Both the position numbers and the translations under genes were made by a program. 64,000 nucleotides of DNA from Taklimakanibacter sp049323275 (GTDB lineage: Bacteria; Pseudomonadota; Alphaproteobacteria; Rhizobiales; Aestuariivirgaceae): NCBI GenBank assembly GCA_049323275.1, contig JBMOOM010000089.1, positions 1 to 64,000 on the forward strand. Reading direction: 5' to 3'. Shown piece after piece: positions 17,057-24,824 of this stretch; within the stretch, counting starts at the first letter, position 1, and the number at the start of each line of letters is the position of its first letter. The notes beneath the pieces are model-generated. The model was not told where the DNA came from. It did no database searches and worked only from the letters and a program-made list of their open reading frames with translations.

Positions 17057-17894
17057 CGTTCATATCACTCAAATTTCAAACGTGGTCGAGTTCAACGAAG
17101 AGATTCTGCGAAGAGTTTCGCATTATTCGATGGGCTTCGTGTCAATCGAAAGAAGCGAACGCCACGAGGACTTACGCTCTGCAGGGTCCGGCACCTTCGT
17201 TAGTATTGGAGAGCACTACGGCATTCTCACTGCCGCGCATGTTACAGCAGCCATCCAAGAGCACGAAGAGTTCGGCATCGTTCGCTTGAACAGAGCGGGA
17301 ATCCGCTCCCGGATGCAAATACCGATTGCCACCGTAAGTATCGAATCTATTGGGCCAGGTTCGTCGGGAGAAAGCGGACCGGATATAGCTTTTGTGAGAT
17401 TGGCTCCAAGTACAGTGGCCACTATTGGAGCTCAGAGTAGTTTCCATAGCCTCGATAGATACCGCGAAAAGGCAATGGCGCCATTGACGAACGGGCAACT
17501 GCGCACTGACGCAATAGCCGGCGTTCTTGACGAACTGACGGAACGGCGAGTTGATCACGAGACTAGGGAGATTCGCATTGTCATAGAATCGCGCCTGGAA
17601 AAAGGAGTGGCTAAGCAGATCCGGCAGGACGATCAGTTTGACTACTTGTCGTTTGACTCTCTTGACGGCCCAGGAGGCCCGTCCAGCTACGCGGGGACAA
17701 GTGGAGGCCCAGTGTGGCGGACATTTACTGACGTCGACGCTTCGGGTTTCGCCACGGCACGTGAGATCGTTTTGTTGGGTGTCGTTTATTATCAGTCCGC
17801 CGCAAAAACAGACCGGTCAAGAACGCTTATCTGCCACGGCCCACATAGTGTCCATCAAACCCTGCGCGAACGAGTATTGAGTCGATGGTCATAG
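17040..17894 (+). CDS. Trypsin-like serine protease (chymotrypsin fold)
   Basis: 284 aa from GTG 17040 (GTG 17049 is an alternative). The complete triad is visible: H67 in GILTAAHV, D115 in GPDIAFVRL, and S221 in AGTSGGPVW with the oxyanion GxSGGP. No signal peptide, so it should act in the cytoplasm, unlike DegP. No PDZ domain. Stand-alone cytoplasmic trypsin-like proteases are recurrent parts of phage-defence and effector-activation systems. It ends 10 bp before the AlbA_2 gene, so the two are probably co-transcribed. Confidence 0.83.
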   Translation: MPEVNDVHITQISNVVEFNEEILRRVSHYSMGFVSIERSERHEDLRSAGSGTFVSIGEHYGILTAAHVTAAIQEHEEFGIVRLNRAGIRSRMQIPIATVSIESIGPGSSGESGPDIAFVRLAPSTVATIGAQSSFHSLDRYREKAMAPLTNGQLRTDAIAGVLDELTERRVDHETREIRIVIESRLEKGVAKQIRQDDQFDYLSFDSLDGPGGPSSYAGTSGGPVWRTFTDVDASGFATAREIVLLGVVYYQSAAKTDRSRTLICHGPHSVHQTLRERVLSRWS

Positions 17895-17904
17895 GTGCAA
17901 AGGA

Positions 17905-19200
17905 ATGAAACTCCTTTCAGAATGGACAAAAGGAGACCTTGAGCGTCTGATCAAGGAGAAGGTTCCAGAGGACAGCCGCCTTGAATACAAGGGCGACCTT
18001 GCCGTATCAAAAGGGAAGCAACCGGGAAAAGACGACTGGCATATTGCGCAACACACTGTCGGCGAAACCGCTCGTTCGGACATAGCTGCTGAGATCATCG
18101 CGTTTGCCAATTCTAACGGCGGCATGATCATCCTCGGCATGGAAAAGAGTCTCGATAAGTCCAGTCCAAATACCCCATGCAAAATCGCGGCACTCCCGGA
18201 GTGTGCGAAACTCGCCGATATACTTCGGCTCGGCTGCCGCGACCTAATCGAGCCACGATTGGAGAGACTGGACTTTATCGGCCTCCCAACCGAATCTGAT
18301 AGATCCGGCGCGGTCCTTATCCAGGTCGGCACATCTCGACTGCGGCCTCATCGGCATACCAAGACGAAAGAGTGCTATTTCCGGCGTGGTGAAAGCAGCA
18401 CAAGCATGACAATGGACGAAATAAAGAATCTCACTCTCTTCGCCGTCACTCAGGAACAGAGAGAAGCAGAGAGGTATTCGAGGCGCTTTAAAGGTCTAAC
18501 ACACGTCCTCGGAAATTTCCCATTGCGGACAGCGTGCGTTTTCTCGGTAATTCTGACTCCTCTCGACGACATCATTATTCCAAATGTCACAACAGACAGA
18601 AGGCTCCAACAGTTCCCGCTGAAATTTCAAGGCGAACAAGTTTGGGACGACAACCAGCGTACCGGATTCTCCGCCAATTTCGTTCATGCCGAAAGTGCGT
18701 CCTGGAGGCCAATACTCCGTGGCATACAAGCTGCGGAGGTAAATGAGGAATATGCCAGTGCACGCCAGATATTCGAAGACGGGAGCGTATGTCTTGCTCT
18801 AGGTATTGAACGACCACCGAACGAGCAGTCGGAGATGAACGCGACCTGGACAACGGGTGTCTTAGCCAATGCTCTGTTGACGATGGAGCTTGCCCGCCTG
18901 ATTACCAATGGTCGAGATGTACCCTACTCCTTGCGTTGCACACTCGCAATTCAGAATGGTGATGCAATATTTACTGATTTCCAAAGGCAATATAGCCGAT
19001 TCGTTGGCAAGCTCGGCCAAGGAATAATTGAATATCTGCCCATGATGATAACTGACGTCTCGTCCTTCGATTCCGTGATCAATGACATTGACCGAGATAC
19101 CTGGAACTACGGCGGTAAAATACAAGCTAGACGCTTGAGTATTGATTGGACGGGACCGTTCAAACACATCGAGAGTGTTGCCCAAGGCGGACAGCGATGA
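17905..19200 (+). CDS. AlbA_2 / Schlafen-type protein
   Basis: 431 aa. The N-terminal AlbA_2 domain (PF04326-type, about 20-185) shows SRLEYKGDL (25-32), SDIAAEIIAFANSNGGMIILG (58-78) and ECYFRRGESSTSM near 155, the three usual blocks. The C-terminal 240 residues match nothing I recognise and replace the common winged-helix. Schlafen-group proteins cleave tRNA or bind nucleic acid in defence settings. RBS AAAGGA is 8 bases upstream. Clearly AT-richer than host genes (26 of 60 bases are G or C in 18961-19020), a sign of separate acquisition. Confidence 0.82.
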   Translation: MKLLSEWTKGDLERLIKEKVPEDSRLEYKGDLAVSKGKQPGKDDWHIAQHTVGETARSDIAAEIIAFANSNGGMIILGMEKSLDKSSPNTPCKIAALPECAKLADILRLGCRDLIEPRLERLDFIGLPTESDRSGAVLIQVGTSRLRPHRHTKTKECYFRRGESSTSMTMDEIKNLTLFAVTQEQREAERYSRRFKGLTHVLGNFPLRTACVFSVILTPLDDIIIPNVTTDRRLQQFPLKFQGEQVWDDNQRTGFSANFVHAESASWRPILRGIQAAEVNEEYASARQIFEDGSVCLALGIERPPNEQSEMNATWTTGVLANALLTMELARLITNGRDVPYSLRCTLAIQNGDAIFTDFQRQYSRFVGKLGQGIIEYLPMMITDVSSFDSVINDIDRDTWNYGGKIQARRLSIDWTGPFKHIESVAQGGQR

Positions 19201-19203
19201 GGT

Positions 19204-19521
19204 CTAATTAACCTCGCCCGTCGGCACATACTGTTCCCTGATGAACCGCGCCAGGCCCTCGATCTCATCAGCTGCCTCATTGGTACCGAGATCGGCCATC
19301 AGCCGGCCGGCATAGGCCGTCATCAGCACATGGCGAAATTCACCGGGCTCGAGACCCAGCGCCTCGAGGCGCTCGCCGATCTGTAGAAAGACATTCGCAG
19401 CAACATTGCCTTTATCCTCCTCACCCTGCGCCAACCCGACGAATATCTTGGCGAGAAAATCCACCAGATCCCCATCTTTCAGGCTCATGAGAGCGTGGAG
19501 CAAATGCAACTTCTGGCTCAT
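19204..19521 (-). CDS. Small hypothetical phage-region protein
   Basis: 105 aa, mostly helical and acidic (KDGDLVDFLAKIFVGLAQGE, LARFIREQYVP), with no recognised domain. It follows the tape-measure gene by 2 bp on the same strand and ends 3 bp from the AlbA_2 stop on the opposite strand, marking the boundary between phage-like genes and cargo. Could be a tail-associated small protein; unassigned. Confidence 0.55.
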   Translation of the reverse strand: MSQKLHLLHALMSLKDGDLVDFLAKIFVGLAQGEEDKGNVAANVFLQIGERLEALGLEPGEFRHVLMTAYAGRLMADLGTNEAADEIEGLARFIREQYVPTGEVN

Positions 19522-19523
19522 TC

Positions 19524-21530
19524 TCAGCGCCTCTTAACGACTGGTCGAATTCCATACGCCGCATTGAGGATGCTGGCGCCCTTGTGATCTGTCATGAAGC
19601 GCCCTATCCGGTCGTCGATATACATGTCGATCTGCTTCGAGACGTTCGGCCCCTGCTTCTCCTGCGTCCTCACGTCAGCGCTGGAATTGTTGATTACATT
19701 CACGACGACATTGCCGCCGGCCTGACGCCCCGCACCGGCGAGGCTCGGCAATTGCATCTTGACCGGGATCGAGCGGCCATCAGGCAGGGGGACGTAGGCT
19801 TCCGGCTTGCTGCCCTCGCCGAACATGGCGAGCTGCGGCGAATTGGCGACGCCGCCGCCGGCATATCGGCGCAATGGCATTGATCCCCGCCCCGTCATAA
19901 TACCGCCCTTGGCGAAGCCCAGCGCTTTGACGAGGCCGCCGGCGGCGCCACCAGGCCCTCCCGCGTTGAACAGGCTATCGATACCCATCTGGATCAGCTG
20001 GTCAGCCAAGCGCCCCAACGCGCTTGTCAAAGCGTCGATCGGCTCGACGCCCTGACGAATGTCGGTCAGGAAGCCCGACACTGAATCCTTGAGCATGCCG
20101 TTCAGCTCCTCAAGGTGAGCCTGTCTCTCGGCAAGCTCCTCGGCCTTCGCCGCGGCAACGCCATATGAGGCGCCAATCTCGTCGATCAAGCCACTCAGTT
20201 CCGGGGTGAGCTTTATCCCGGCCTCATCGGCCGCCTTGAGCAGACCTCGAACCACGCGGAGCTTTTCAGCCTCCACCGCAGTCAGGCCATAGCTATCGGC
20301 CTGCAGGCGTAGCGCCTCTGTCTCCCGGTTGACCATCTCGATTTCGCGCTGGAACTCGTCGAGCGATCGGTCATCAGGCTCTTTGATCCTGGGCGGTTTC
20401 TTCGTCTTGTCCTTCGGCTTGTCGGGTTCAGGCAATACGACGCCGCGCCCGGTCTCATACGCATTTCGGGAGAGGCCGGGCAGTTCTTTTCGCTTGATCG
20501 CGTCGAGAAAGGCGGCGCTGATCTCGAGCTGCGCATTGATACCAGCGAGCTCATCCTTCCACGCCTTCAACAGCGCGTCCGGTGCGCCCGCGCCGCCGAA
20601 CCCGAACGCCTCTTGCGTCGCGGTGGCGATGCGCTCTTGCAGCTCCTTCTGCCGCGCGAGGACGTCGCTTCTGCCGGCGGCACCAGCACTGTAGGAGTCG
20701 AGGATCTTCTGCCGCAGCCTTTCGCCGAGAACATAGGGGTCGGTCTGCTGCATGAAGCTCACCAGCCGAACGACGGCCGCCTTGCCCCCCTTCTCAAATC
20801 CGCGCCACATCTGCGCCCATCGGTCGTCGATATCATCGGCCGTTTGGCCGAGCTCGTTTGACATGTAGCGGCCGGCGTCGCGCGCTGCCTGCGCGCCCTG
20901 CTTGATGGCCGCCGAGCCCTGCTGAAGGAACGGCAAGGCATCCTCGGCCGATCGGGAGAAAGCGGCCATGGAAATGGCTGAGGCCTCCCCCTGGCTCCTG
21001 GTGCGTGAAATGAGATCGACGACCTCATAGAACAAGGTGAGCGTATCGCGCACCTGGCCGCTTTGGTCCTTCAGCGGGATGCCATTGAGGGCGAGGATCT
21101 TGCCGAGATCATTGCCCTTGGTGACGGCCTCGCCGATCGCCTTGTTCAGTTTCTGAAAGAGGTCGACCACATTCGCCGTTTCGACGCCGGCATCCGCGGC
21201 GACGTCGGCGACAAGCTGCAGGTCCTCGAAGCTGATGCCGGCCCGCTTCGCCTCATCGGCCAGGCTGGCGACATCCTTGACGACGCCCACGATCGCCCGG
21301 CTGATCTGTTCGATGCCCAACCCGCCAATGAACCCAGCGCCGAAGCCTTTTAGGCCGGCGCCCACCTTCGACAGGTAGCGCTCGACACGGGTGGCGTGGT
21401 CTTGGACCTGGCGCTCGATCTTGCGCATCTCGCGCGCGGTGAAGCCGTTCGCCTTGGCAAAGGCGCTCTCGTATTGCTTCAAATTCGCTTCGACGCGAAC
21501 GATCAGCTTTTCAAGGTCTTGGGTTGCCAT
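19524..21530 (-). CDS. Phage tail tape measure protein
   Basis: 668 aa. The N-terminus pairs helices typical of lambda-type tape measures (VRVEANLKQYESAFAKANG, then KIERQVQDHATRVERYLSKV). An Ala/Gly-rich hydrophobic zone (about 55-85) precedes a tape-measure core with DLADEAKRAGISFEDLQ. Long coiled-coil helices follow to about residue 480, and the C-terminus has the common FAKGGIMTGRGSMPLRRYAGGG and AYVPLPDGRSIPVKM strings. It sets tail length and threads the tube in siphophages. About half the usual length for a long-tailed phage, and no other tail genes are present. Confidence 0.88.
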   Translation of the reverse strand: MATQDLEKLIVRVEANLKQYESAFAKANGFTAREMRKIERQVQDHATRVERYLSKVGAGLKGFGAGFIGGLGIEQISRAIVGVVKDVASLADEAKRAGISFEDLQLVADVAADAGVETANVVDLFQKLNKAIGEAVTKGNDLGKILALNGIPLKDQSGQVRDTLTLFYEVVDLISRTRSQGEASAISMAAFSRSAEDALPFLQQGSAAIKQGAQAARDAGRYMSNELGQTADDIDDRWAQMWRGFEKGGKAAVVRLVSFMQQTDPYVLGERLRQKILDSYSAGAAGRSDVLARQKELQERIATATQEAFGFGGAGAPDALLKAWKDELAGINAQLEISAAFLDAIKRKELPGLSRNAYETGRGVVLPEPDKPKDKTKKPPRIKEPDDRSLDEFQREIEMVNRETEALRLQADSYGLTAVEAEKLRVVRGLLKAADEAGIKLTPELSGLIDEIGASYGVAAAKAEELAERQAHLEELNGMLKDSVSGFLTDIRQGVEPIDALTSALGRLADQLIQMGIDSLFNAGGPGGAAGGLVKALGFAKGGIMTGRGSMPLRRYAGGGVANSPQLAMFGEGSKPEAYVPLPDGRSIPVKMQLPSLAGAGRQAGGNVVVNVINNSSADVRTQEKQGPNVSKQIDMYIDDRIGRFMTDHKGASILNAAYGIRPVVKRR

Positions 21531-21665
21531 CGGTTACTCCGGATCAATTTTTTGGGTCAAATCAGCGTTTCGGCCGAAATTTCCCCAGACACGAAAAAAT
21601 CTGCAAATGCGCGGGGCGCGGGTTCAGGCTGGCGATCCCCATAGAGATCAGAGGCGCCCCCTCCC
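21531..21665. other. Gap between tape-measure and prohead-protease-like genes
   Basis: 135 bp without a supported ORF, where capsid, portal and tail genes would be expected in a complete prophage. It contains a 12-bp palindrome TTTCGGCCGAAA at 21568-21579. The juxtaposition suggests a deletion of the intervening morphogenesis genes. Confidence 0.4.
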
Positions 21666-22322
21666 TCATGCCTGCCCCCGTCGGAATGCGGCATGCCCGA
21701 CGATCATCAACTCCCCCTGTCTCATGGGGGCATTCATGAGAGCGGAATACTTGCGGAGATCCGGCAGCGGGGGTCGAGGCGAGCCGCGTGGCCGGGGAGT
21801 TGCCGGCCGGACATCGCGAGCCATTGCGGCCCGCCTCGATTGGAATGCGCGTCGCTGGGCACTGACCATCCAACGATGCGCGAGCAACTGGAGGCCCGCG
21901 GGTAGAAAGTCGATCTTCTGGCCCAGGCGCCACGCAAAAGCCGTAGGACAGGCGCCAGCCGCCGAGAGTGATATCTCTTCAACCCACGTCGAGGTGATGA
22001 TTTCCACGCCTCCCTCGTTCCTGATTTGCGTGTTCAGGTGTCCGACGCTGACTGCACAGTATCCGTCGACCATGGCTGCCACTTGGGCGCCAGCGTCGTC
22101 GAGGGCAACCTCAGCTCTGAAGCAGACCCCGATGCTATCGTCGATCCATACGTCAAGCCCCTGGTCCGTGCGGGAATATGTGCGTGAGAAGTCATGCCCG
22201 ATCAGCAACGAGATGCTGCTGCAGAGCCGGTAACAGCCCTTGGTAGGGAGGAGCACTCGTCCCTGTGAATTGGCCGCATGAAGGACTGGAGTGGAAGCGA
22301 TCCCGGCGACGGTGATATTCAC
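21666..22322 (-). CDS. HK97 prohead protease-like protein
   Basis: 218 aa from the GTG at 22322, which overlaps the upstream stop by 4 bp. Blocks fit the caudoviral prohead serine protease: ISLLIGHDFSRTYSRTDQGL (His of the N-H-D box as GHD, then the G-x-T-x-x-x-x-GL step), RAEVALDDAGAQV, YCAVSVGHLNTQI (nucleophile Ser in VSVG), and TSTWVEEISLSAAGACP (the L-x-EIS box). An Arg/Pro-rich C-terminal tail extends beyond. No capsid substrate is encoded in the element. Identification rests on motif order, not on a search. Confidence 0.58.
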   Translation of the reverse strand: MNITVAGIASTPVLHAANSQGRVLLPTKGCYRLCSSISLLIGHDFSRTYSRTDQGLDVWIDDSIGVCFRAEVALDDAGAQVAAMVDGYCAVSVGHLNTQIRNEGGVEIITSTWVEEISLSAAGACPTAFAWRLGQKIDFLPAGLQLLAHRWMVSAQRRAFQSRRAAMARDVRPATPRPRGSPRPPLPDLRKYSALMNAPMRQGELMIVGHAAFRRGQA

Positions 22323-22810
22323 TGCAGCCCCGCGATCTGCCTGAGGCTGAGCTCGATCCCGCCAAGGTCGAGAATGCCGATGTCGGCCTCTTGCCCCCCG
22401 GCGGACCGTACACGTTCGGCGATCTCATTGAGGGTGCGAAGTCTGGCCCTAAGTTCGACAAGGGCTTCCAGCGCCGCACCGGCGGCCTCGCTCTTGATGC
22501 CTTCGAGCGCCCTGCTGATCGACATCGAATGCGCCTCCCGGAGAGGCCTAAGTCCTTTCCGAAGATCACGGATCATTGCGTCGATTTCATCACGCTTGCT
22601 GACCGCTTTTCGGATATCGTGATCGAGCGTCCTGCCGGCGCCGTCTCGGCCGAGCTTGGCAGTCAGGCCGATGAGATGATTCTGCGTCTCTTGGCGTTCG
22701 GCTCTCAGGGCGGCCAGCTCTTCCTCCTGCTTCGCCATGCCCGCCGGCATTCGCACCGCGGCGGCAATGGCATGGACGCTGGGTTGAGCGGCTTTCGCGA
22801 AGACTTGCAT
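22319..22810 (-). CDS. Coiled-coil hypothetical protein, phage region
   Basis: 163 aa, almost all helical with heptad-like spacing (QEEELAALRAERQETQNHLI, RKAVSKRDEIDAMIRDLRKG, ALVELRARLRTLNEIAERVR), ending in an LDLGGIELSLRQIAGL helix. It overlaps the prohead-protease-like gene by 4 bp. Position and coiled-coil content are compatible with a scaffold or accessory head protein, but this is a guess. Confidence 0.55.
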   Translation of the reverse strand: MQVFAKAAQPSVHAIAAAVRMPAGMAKQEEELAALRAERQETQNHLIGLTAKLGRDGAGRTLDHDIRKAVSKRDEIDAMIRDLRKGLRPLREAHSMSISRALEGIKSEAAGAALEALVELRARLRTLNEIAERVRSAGGQEADIGILDLGGIELSLRQIAGLQ

Positions 22811-22852
22811 CTGATCCTCCGTTTGATTCGAAAATCAGCGTACCGATTATTC

Positions 22853-23071
22853 TCAACGAGTGAGAGTAACGCCGTGACAGAAATTTCCAATTAGCCTCGA
22901 AAGCGCATCTTCGATCTTCTCGAAATTCCCCGCGTCTGCTTCGGCAAGGTAGTGCTGTTCAATCAGGCGATCGACCGTTGCGTTCTCATCGATCTCGATC
23001 TGCACGACTCGAAGACCAAGCCGCAGTCGTCTTCGGAGATCTCGTTGTCGTTCGGCTGGGCTCTTGCTCAT
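22853..23071 (-). CDS. Small basic protein of rhizobial phage-like elements
   Basis: 72 aa: a basic start (MSKSPAERQRDLRRRLRLGL), then VVQIEIDENATVDRLIEQHYL and an amphipathic helix. Unrecognised in function. The RQRDLRRRLR-x-G motif recurs as a short ORF near rep and prohead genes in rhizobial elements, in my recollection. Possibly DNA-binding. First of the minus-strand genes below the 541-bp non-coding region. Confidence 0.55.
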   Translation of the reverse strand: MSKSPAERQRDLRRRLRLGLRVVQIEIDENATVDRLIEQHYLAEADAGNFEKIEDALSRLIGNFCHGVTLTR

Positions 23072-23298
23072 CGAGGCAGCTCTGACCGGGGGCTACCCAA
23101 AAGCTCAGGGACATACGTGTGCGGGACCGGCGCCCAAGCCGAAGCGTCATAAACCGTAAGTTTTCGGGTTCTGAGCCGAGCTTTTTTCGGGGCGTTTATG
23201 ACAAAATCGTGTGGATGCCGGTCGTGGCAGGCGCATGTTTTAGAGATCGAAGGCCGCCCCCGCGGGGCATGTGAAAGTTTCGAGGCAAGCCGTGGCTG

Positions 23299-23425
23299 GA
23301 CCGGCGCCCCCGGAAAATCCACGTTTTTGCAGATTAACGTCGTGAGTGGCTCAATTCGCAAAAGCCACATTGGCGAGGTCAGAACATCAATGTGGCTTTG
23401 CGTGAATTTTCTGGGGGCGCCGGTC
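23299..23425. repeat. Nested inverted repeats
   Basis: The outer arms, 23299-23323 and 23401-23425, are complementary at 23 of 25 positions. Inside, arms 23357-23372 and 23388-23402 pair over 15 bp with one extra A. Folded as RNA or single-stranded DNA the 127 nt would form a long hairpin with an internal stem. No open reading frame is conserved across it. Confidence 0.75.
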
Positions 23426-23476
23426 AGCACGGACGAAGGCCCCAGGGTTTGCGGCCGCCCCTCGGCCATTGAAAAC

Positions 23477-23611
23477 TTCCCCACCTGGATCGCCACTACT
23501 GGGAAGCGCTCCCCACCACCCCCCACACCCCTATACGGGGTGGTGGTGGGGTGGCATGTTGTCACCCCACTTCCCCACCTTTCCCCACCGCATCTTTTGA
23601 CTGGTGGGGAG
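23477..23611. repeat. TTCCCCACC iteron-like repeats with hairpin
   Basis: TTCCCCACC occurs at 23477-23485, 23571-23579 and 23581-23589. CTCCCCACC occurs at 23509-23517 and the reverse-oriented GGTGGGGAG at 23603-23611. Between them CCCCACCACC (23511-23520) pairs with GGTGGTGGGG around 23540-23551, flanking CACCCC-TATAC-GGGGTG. Adjacent to the 3' end of the RepA-like gene; iteron function is inferred. Confidence 0.55.
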
Positions 23612-23612
23612 G

Positions 23613-24824
23613 TCATGTGTTCGCCCATTCGCCGACCTCAATGATCGGGCGCACGTTGTTGCGTTTATCGACGACCGTTCCCTCTTTCAGGGCGCCGGAC
23701 TTGAGCCAAACGGCGATCATCCTGGTGATGCGCTTCCTATCCGCTTCCGCATCGAGACCGAGGATCTCGGCAATGGCGTTGCCGATCCATTCCGGCGACT
23801 GGGGACTGCGACGATAGTTCTTGCCGTCGATCGCCTTCTGGACGTCGAGCAAGTTGCCGACGGTCATGTCAGCGAGTGGGTCAGGCCATTTCCAGGACGT
23901 CACCACCCCGACATTGTCACCGTTTGGCAACTCCACCGATTCGATCTGATGCCATGTCGTCTTGTCCGCTGGCGGTGCCAGGTTCGCCTTGCCATTATCG
24001 ATCCGAAAGAACTGTCGATGGTTCTCGACGCCGGCAGTCTCGCCCTCCTCTTTGGTCATCCGGTTCAGGACGCGGGCGGACCTGGCCGCCGCCAACAGCG
24101 CCACCGCGCCGCGGCCATCTTCGACGGTATGCTCGCTTTGGCCCTGCGAGGCCTTGCGCACGTGGTGGACGAGCTCCACTGAGCAGCAGCAGGCATTTGC
24201 GATAAGCGCCCATTGACGGGCAACACGGTCGATCGCGCTATTGTCGTTTTCTGGAACCGAATGAGTGAGGACGAAGGGGTCGACAATCAAAGTATCGATG
24301 TCGTTCGCCATCACCTCGCCGATAATCGCCTCGACCACCGGCTCTGCGACCAGAAGCTCGTCTCGAACCTTTCGGGCGACGATCATCTCGGTGCTGCGTC
24401 CGCTATCCAGGAACAGCCTGCCCTCAATTTCCTGAGGCGAAACTCTGTGAGCCAGACAAGCAGCGGCAACCCGGCGATGAAGCTCATCGATCGGATCCTC
24501 GCCGTTCCAAAGCCAGACGTTGCCCCGCTCATGGACATATTCGCCGAGCAGCGGCCGGCCGGTGGCCTGTGCCAGGGCCTCAGCGAGCAGCAGAGAGGAT
24601 TTCCCCATGCCGCCCGGCGCAAAGGTCACCGAAACGAACTTGCGCAGCCTGTGAGCTCCATAGAGCCATTGGCGGGACGGCAGCGCCGCGGGATCGGTCC
24701 AGACGTAGGGCGTTGCCTTGATTGGCTGGCGGGTGAACGGCAGCGGCTCGAAATCTTCGGCTGGCGCTTCTGCCCTGGCCCGCCGGTCGGCCTCGTCTAG
24801 CGATATGGTGCCCATCTGGTTCAT
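23613..24824 (-). CDS. RepA-like hexameric ATPase/helicase (AAA_25 type)
   Basis: 403 aa from the ATG at 24824, chosen because it overlaps the upstream stop (ATGA) and drops a low-complexity His/Pro extension. RecA-fold ATPase: Walker A APGGMGKSS (69-77), catalytic Glu in WNGED (E109), Walker B TLIVDP (178-183), a sensor-like VELVHHVRK with H220-H221, and a downstream RSARVLNRM. This matches the RSF1010 RepA/AAA_25 group used as replicative helicases by plasmids and phage-like elements. A wHTH-like C-terminus (about 340-403) may bind DNA. No separate primase is seen in the element. Confidence 0.8.
   Translation of the reverse strand: MNQMGTISLDEADRRARAEAPAEDFEPLPFTRQPIKATPYVWTDPAALPSRQWLYGAHRLRKFVSVTFAPGGMGKSSLLLAEALAQATGRPLLGEYVHERGNVWLWNGEDPIDELHRRVAAACLAHRVSPQEIEGRLFLDSGRSTEMIVARKVRDELLVAEPVVEAIIGEVMANDIDTLIVDPFVLTHSVPENDNSAIDRVARQWALIANACCCSVELVHHVRKASQGQSEHTVEDGRGAVALLAAARSARVLNRMTKEEGETAGVENHRQFFRIDNGKANLAPPADKTTWHQIESVELPNGDNVGVVTSWKWPDPLADMTVGNLLDVQKAIDGKNYRRSPQSPEWIGNAIAEILGLDAEADRKRITRMIAVWLKSGALKEGTVVDKRNNVRPIIEVGEWANT

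Larger units (their letters stand above)
23072..23612. other. 541-bp repeat-rich non-coding region (candidate origin or structured RNA)
   Basis: No convincing gene. It holds: a 9-bp inverted repeat GTCATAAAC / GTTTATGAC at 23146-23154 and 23194-23202; three copies of ACCGGCGCCC or its complement (23126, 23300, 23415 region); a nested inverted-repeat structure at 23299-23425; a strong C-rich/G-rich hairpin at about 23511-23555; and TTCCCCACC iteron-like motifs. It lies directly 3' of the RepA-like gene. Candidate replication origin, structured transcript, or regulatory region. Confidence 0.6.

Noticed and set aside
23068..23628. Minus-strand ORF of 186 codons that fills the gap between the RepA-like gene and 22853-23071, with a 4-bp overlap to the latter
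   Set aside because: The overlaps on both sides make it tempting, but the frame runs through the nested inverted repeats and C-rich repeats, the product is Pro/Thr/Cys-rich with no recognisable domain, and a plus-strand ORF (23198-23644) is equally open. I treat it as non-coding, with low certainty.
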